Positions 23,433 to 26,659 of a DNA stretch of 26,659 nt are shown here, piece by piece. The notes under the pieces are model-generated. The model had not been told where the DNA came from, searched no databases, and saw only the letters and a list, made by a program, of their open reading frames with translations. The stretch lies in assembly GCA_020026355.1 (NCBI GenBank), contig JAHHQP010000025.1, positions 1 through 26,659 on the forward strand, written 5' to 3'. The position numbers and the translations under genes are program-made. Origin of the DNA: Bacteroidales bacterium (lineage in GTDB: Bacteria; Bacteroidota; Bacteroidia; Bacteroidales; UBA932). Numbering within the stretch: position 1 is the first letter of the stretch; every line of letters begins with the position of its first letter.

Positions 23433-26378
23433 TTAGAACATGAGGTCAAGGCCGAAGGTAAACTGTCTTGACATCGGATACTGGGCCTGGTAGACGTTTA
23501 GCGAGCTTTCCGGATCAAGACCGGTGAAGTTCGTGAAAGTCAGGAGATTCTGTCCCTGGAGATAGAATTTCAAGCCACGGATGACCTTGGTCTTCGCCAG
23601 GAGACCCTGCGGAAGCGAGTAGGCCAGCACAAGATTCTTCAGACGCAGGAAGGAAGCATCTTCCAGCAGACGGCTGTCGAATTCGGTGAACTCACCGTGA
23701 CGTGGAATATCTGTGATGTCACCCGGCTGTTTCCAGCGATCCAGCAATCTGCGGGACTGGTTATAAGACTGAAAGCGGCCGTTGGACTCGTCGAAGAAAC
23801 GGTCGTTGTTGATCATCCAACGGTCTGCTACCCAGCTGAACTGAGCGCTGAGACTCAATCCCTTCCAAGCGACCGTAGTACCGAAACCGCCCTGCCAAGG
23901 AGCATGGAAGCTCTTGCCCATCAGCACCTTGTCCTCATCACGAAGTTCACGGGTAATCTTGCCGTCCCTGTCATACCAGAGCGCATCACCGTTCTTCGGA
24001 TCGACACCGGCATAACGGTTGATGAAGAACTCGCCGAGCGGACGTCCGACTACCAGTTTGGTATTCGTGTTGGCCATCTCGTATTCCTGAACGCCGTTAT
24101 AGAGTTCCGTGATCCTGTTGTAGTTGTAAGAAACATTGGCATTGATCGTCCAGATGAAGTCTCCTTTCTGCACCGGAGTGACATTGAGGTTCAACTCTGC
24201 ACCACGATTCACCATGCCGCCGACATTGGACCATTTGTAACCATAACCGTTGGATGTGGAGTATGGAAGCGGCACCCTCATCAGCATATCGCTGGTATTC
24301 TTGTTGTAAAGTTCGAGATCCACGTCAAGTCTATTCCAGAAGCCGAAATGAAGACCGAGGTTGGTCGTCCAGGAAGTCTCCCAGGTCAGATTCTCGTTAC
24401 CCGGCTGGATCGGAACGACGCCGGAATTGCCGATATAGTCAGCACCACCGCCGATAAGCGGAAGATGCTCATAGACTGGAATCTCGGAGTTACCGGAAGT
24501 ACCGGAACTGAGGGTGATCTGGGCGTTGGTCAACCAGTTTCTGGTCTGCGCCATGAATGCTTCGTTCCTCAGGTTCCACATGAAGCTGGCAGAGCCGAAG
24601 GCACCCCATCTGCGATTCTTTCCGAAACGGGAGGATCCGTCCGTACGTACGGAGAAATCCGCATAGTAACGGTCAAGATAATTGTACTCACCCCGGGCGA
24701 AGAAGGATACGGTAGAATGATCCGTAGCCGGAGAAGAAGACCATCCGGTCACCCTCGTCGCTTGAGAGATATCCGTCAGCTTGTCGTTGGTCTGGCCTTG
24801 AGAAGTCAGTCCGAAAGACTCGCTGTGGAGATTCTGTCCCTCCTGTCCGAGGAGAAAGTTGAAGTTGTGAGCCCCGTCGATATCGAAAGTATAGGTCAAT
24901 GTATTCGTGATCTGAAGGTTCATCACATCGCTGGAGTTCCTGGAAGCGGAACCCTGACCGAGGTTCGGACGATAGCTCGGCATGGACTGGGAGAAGCCGG
25001 TCGTGTGGCCCCAGTCAAGGCTGGCCTGTGTCTTGAACACCAGATTCTCATAAAGTGTGAAATCCGCGAAGACAATGGCCATGAGCTTATATTTCTTGAA
25101 TGTCAGCGGATTGTTCTCCAGCCATTCCAACGGGTTCTGTCCCTGACCTTTCCATGATCCATCGTTAAGTGAGGCCAATGAACCGTCGGGTTTGTACGGG
25201 TCCCAGTACGGTTTCATGAAACGGGCTGCTGAAATCGGGGTCACTAAAGTATAGGAACCGGAATCCGCCTGCTCGACATTCTGGAAGTTGAACATGGTCT
25301 TGGCTCCCATTCTCAGCCAGGAAGCCATGCTCTGCTCGAAATTCGCACGGAAAGAGTATCTCCGGAAAGAAGAACCAGGAGCGATACCGTCCTGATCGAA
25401 GTATCCTCCGGATATATAATAGTTAGTCTTGTCGTTCGCACCTGCGACCGTCAGTTCGTGGCTCTGCATGAAGGCTGCATCATTGAAGACCACATCCATC
25501 CAGTTCACGTCGATCTTGGAAAGGGTTTCATAATCCATTCCCGTATCCATGCCGATTTCCTTCTCGTACTGGATCCGCTCTGCTGTGTTCATCAGGTCCC
25601 AGTTGCCGTGTGCCAGAGAAGACACACCGATCTGCATCCTGTAATTGATGTTGACATGATCAGTATTGCGACCGCGCTTGGTCGTGATGACGATCACACC
25701 ATTGGCCGCCCTCGCACCATAGATGGAAGTGGAAGCGGCATCCTTCAATACGGACATGCTCTCGATATCCGCAGGATTGATAGTATTGAAATCCGACGGG
25801 GAAATCGCTACACCGTCCAGGATATAAAGCGGTGCGGTACCGGAGTTGATGGAGTTCGTACCACGGATCGTCATGGTCGTCGACGCGCTCGGTTCACCGG
25901 TATTGGACAGGACGGTCAGACCGGAAACCTGTCCTTGGAGCGCCTGGTCGAACGCTGCTGTCGGGGTGTTCTCGATCTTTTCAGATTTCACCGTAGCGAC
26001 AGAGCCGGCAACCGTACCCTTCTTACGTACACCATAGGCGATGACGACAACATCATCCAGAACCATGGAGTCCGTCTTCAAAACCACATCACACTTGAAG
26101 GTTTCCCCTTCGGGAACCACCACTTTGCAATCGGCAAAGCCGATGGTCGAGAACGTGAGTTCCGTTCCGGCTGGAACTTCGATGACATAATCACCATCCA
26201 GGGAAGTCACCACACCGGCGGAAGGACCGGACATGACGGAAGCTCCGACTATCGGAAGTCCATCTTCTGCAGAGGTCACGATACCACTCACCTTGACCAA
26301 GGACTGGGCTGACAAAGCCATGACACTTGCCAGAGCACCAATCACCAAACTTACAATTCGTAACAAATTCTTCTTCAT
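23433..26378 (-). CDS. SusC/RagA-like TonB-dependent transporter, second pair
   Basis: 981 aa from the ATG at 26378 (MKKNLLRIV). The frame opens 27 bases earlier (26405), but that codon lies inside the promoter -7 element, so the later start is chosen. Signal peptide about 1-24; carboxypeptidase-D regulatory-like domain about 29-103 (VSGIVTSAEDGLPIVGASV); TonB box about 108-115 (LDDVVVIAYG); plug about 120-240 (LQGQVSGLTVLSNTG, MTIRGTNSIN, LKDAASTSIYGARAANGVIVITTKRG); barrel to the C-terminus (FTFGLDLMF). Unlike the other SusC here it has no STN domain, so no FecR/ECF control is expected. First gene of the 15-kb operon; no regulator gene lies next to it in the window. Confidence 0.96.
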   Translation of the reverse strand: MKKNLLRIVSLVIGALASVMALSAQSLVKVSGIVTSAEDGLPIVGASVMSGPSAGVVTSLDGDYVIEVPAGTELTFSTIGFADCKVVVPEGETFKCDVVLKTDSMVLDDVVVIAYGVRKKGTVAGSVATVKSEKIENTPTAAFDQALQGQVSGLTVLSNTGEPSASTTMTIRGTNSINSGTAPLYILDGVAISPSDFNTINPADIESMSVLKDAASTSIYGARAANGVIVITTKRGRNTDHVNINYRMQIGVSSLAHGNWDLMNTAERIQYEKEIGMDTGMDYETLSKIDVNWMDVVFNDAAFMQSHELTVAGANDKTNYYISGGYFDQDGIAPGSSFRRYSFRANFEQSMASWLRMGAKTMFNFQNVEQADSGSYTLVTPISAARFMKPYWDPYKPDGSLASLNDGSWKGQGQNPLEWLENNPLTFKKYKLMAIVFADFTLYENLVFKTQASLDWGHTTGFSQSMPSYRPNLGQGSASRNSSDVMNLQITNTLTYTFDIDGAHNFNFLLGQEGQNLHSESFGLTSQGQTNDKLTDISQATRVTGWSSSPATDHSTVSFFARGEYNYLDRYYADFSVRTDGSSRFGKNRRWGAFGSASFMWNLRNEAFMAQTRNWLTNAQITLSSGTSGNSEIPVYEHLPLIGGGADYIGNSGVVPIQPGNENLTWETSWTTNLGLHFGFWNRLDVDLELYNKNTSDMLMRVPLPYSTSNGYGYKWSNVGGMVNRGAELNLNVTPVQKGDFIWTINANVSYNYNRITELYNGVQEYEMANTNTKLVVGRPLGEFFINRYAGVDPKNGDALWYDRDGKITRELRDEDKVLMGKSFHAPWQGGFGTTVAWKGLSLSAQFSWVADRWMINNDRFFDESNGRFQSYNQSRRLLDRWKQPGDITDIPRHGEFTEFDSRLLEDASFLRLKNLVLAYSLPQGLLAKTKVIRGLKFYLQGQNLLTFTNFTGLDPESSLNVYQAQYPMSRQFTFGLDLMF

Positions 26379-26402
26379 CGATAATAATTTACTCAAAGGG
26401 CG

Positions 26403-26432
26403 CAAATTTAACGATTTATGATGAATAACAAA
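26403..26432 (-). promoter_or_regulatory. Promoter of the second SusC operon
   Basis: On the minus strand TTTG (complement of 26429-26432), 18-base spacer, then TAAATTTG (complement of 26403-26410), a full TAnnTTTG match. The spacer is one base shorter than usual. Transcription should start near 26396, giving a leader of about 18 bases before the ATG at 26378. Confidence 0.72.
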
Positions 26433-26659
26433 AATTTTTTACGAATCGGAAGTATTTAATTGATAACACATTATAATAATTGCGCCCTTATCTACTTTAA
26501 ATTATCGACAAAATCGGAACTACAGATGTCAGATTCAGCGGTTTTGGCGGACTTGAACTAAAAGTTCGTTTTTTTTAAAAATCATCATTGCAATTTGTAA
26601 GTTCGACAGTTTTTCAACCCTGTAAGTTTGAAATAGGAAGGAACGAGATCCCCCTGAAC
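26433..26659. other. Upstream intergenic region, no gene seen
   Basis: AT-rich sequence without a convincing coding frame. It holds a plus-strand TAAGTTTG (26623-26630) that fits the -7 consensus, but the nearest TTTG (26594-26597) is 25 bases away, so a rightward promoter for a gene beyond the window is only possible. Confidence 0.4.

Noticed and set aside
26540..26580. GAACT/AGTTC hairpin followed by a T8 run on the plus strand
   Set aside because: The stem is only 5 bp and no plus-strand gene ends before it, so a terminator cannot be supported.
1..26659. CRISPR arrays, insertion sequences, phage genes
   Set aside because: No regularly spaced repeats, transposase or integrase frames, or terminal inverted repeats were seen on reading both strands.

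Overview
The window looks like chromosome of a Bacteroidales bacterium (Bacteroidota). The grounds are two SusC/SusD outer-membrane import pairs, an ECF sigma/FecR anti-sigma pair, many SPII lipoproteins, BT_3987-like (DUF1735), BACON and DUF1573-type domains, and promoters of the Bacteroidota type (TTTG, about 19-20 nt, TAnnTTTG). Base composition is GC-richer than is usual for Bacteroides, so another Bacteroidales lineage is plausible; I cannot name the genus.

Left block (about 1-10204), a polysaccharide utilisation locus (PUL). On the minus strand, reading leftward: FecR-type anti-sigma factor, a SusC-like transporter carrying an N-terminal STN signalling domain, a SusD-like lipoprotein, a small GH18-like lipoprotein, a DUF1735+LamG lipoprotein, and a DUF1735+GH18-like lipoprotein that runs off the left edge. 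The ECF sigma gene is divergent from fecR. STN domain, FecR and ECF sigma together indicate trans-envelope signalling by the transporter. The gene order resembles known N-glycan PULs (BT_3983-3987 type, and the Don locus of B. fragilis), so host glycoprotein glycan is the likely substrate. Both GH18-like proteins have lost the catalytic Asp/Glu motif and are probably glycan-binding proteins. The susC leader holds a strong hairpin plus T-tract on the opposite strand, a candidate antisense sRNA terminator.

Middle (about 10205-11150), an RNA block: tmRNA (ssrA, minus strand, tag GNNNYALAA) followed by two tandem terminators, and a divergent tRNA-Val(TAC) with a consensus promoter and its own terminator.

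Right block (11152-26378), a roughly 15-kb minus-strand gene array that looks like one operon. It has a consensus promoter at about 26403-26432 and a terminator at about 11084-11127. Order: SusC-like, SusD-like, DUF4984/DUF4843-like lipoprotein, 780-aa lipoprotein, LRR lipoprotein (DUF4458-like N-terminus), BACON+LRR lipoprotein, S8 subtilisin-like lipoprotein protease with an intact catalytic triad, DUF1573 protein, small lipocalin-like lipoprotein. No glycosidase is present. A surface protease, LRR binding proteins and a RagAB-like importer suggest protein or peptide capture rather than glycan use. No insertion sequence, CRISPR array or phage gene was seen.
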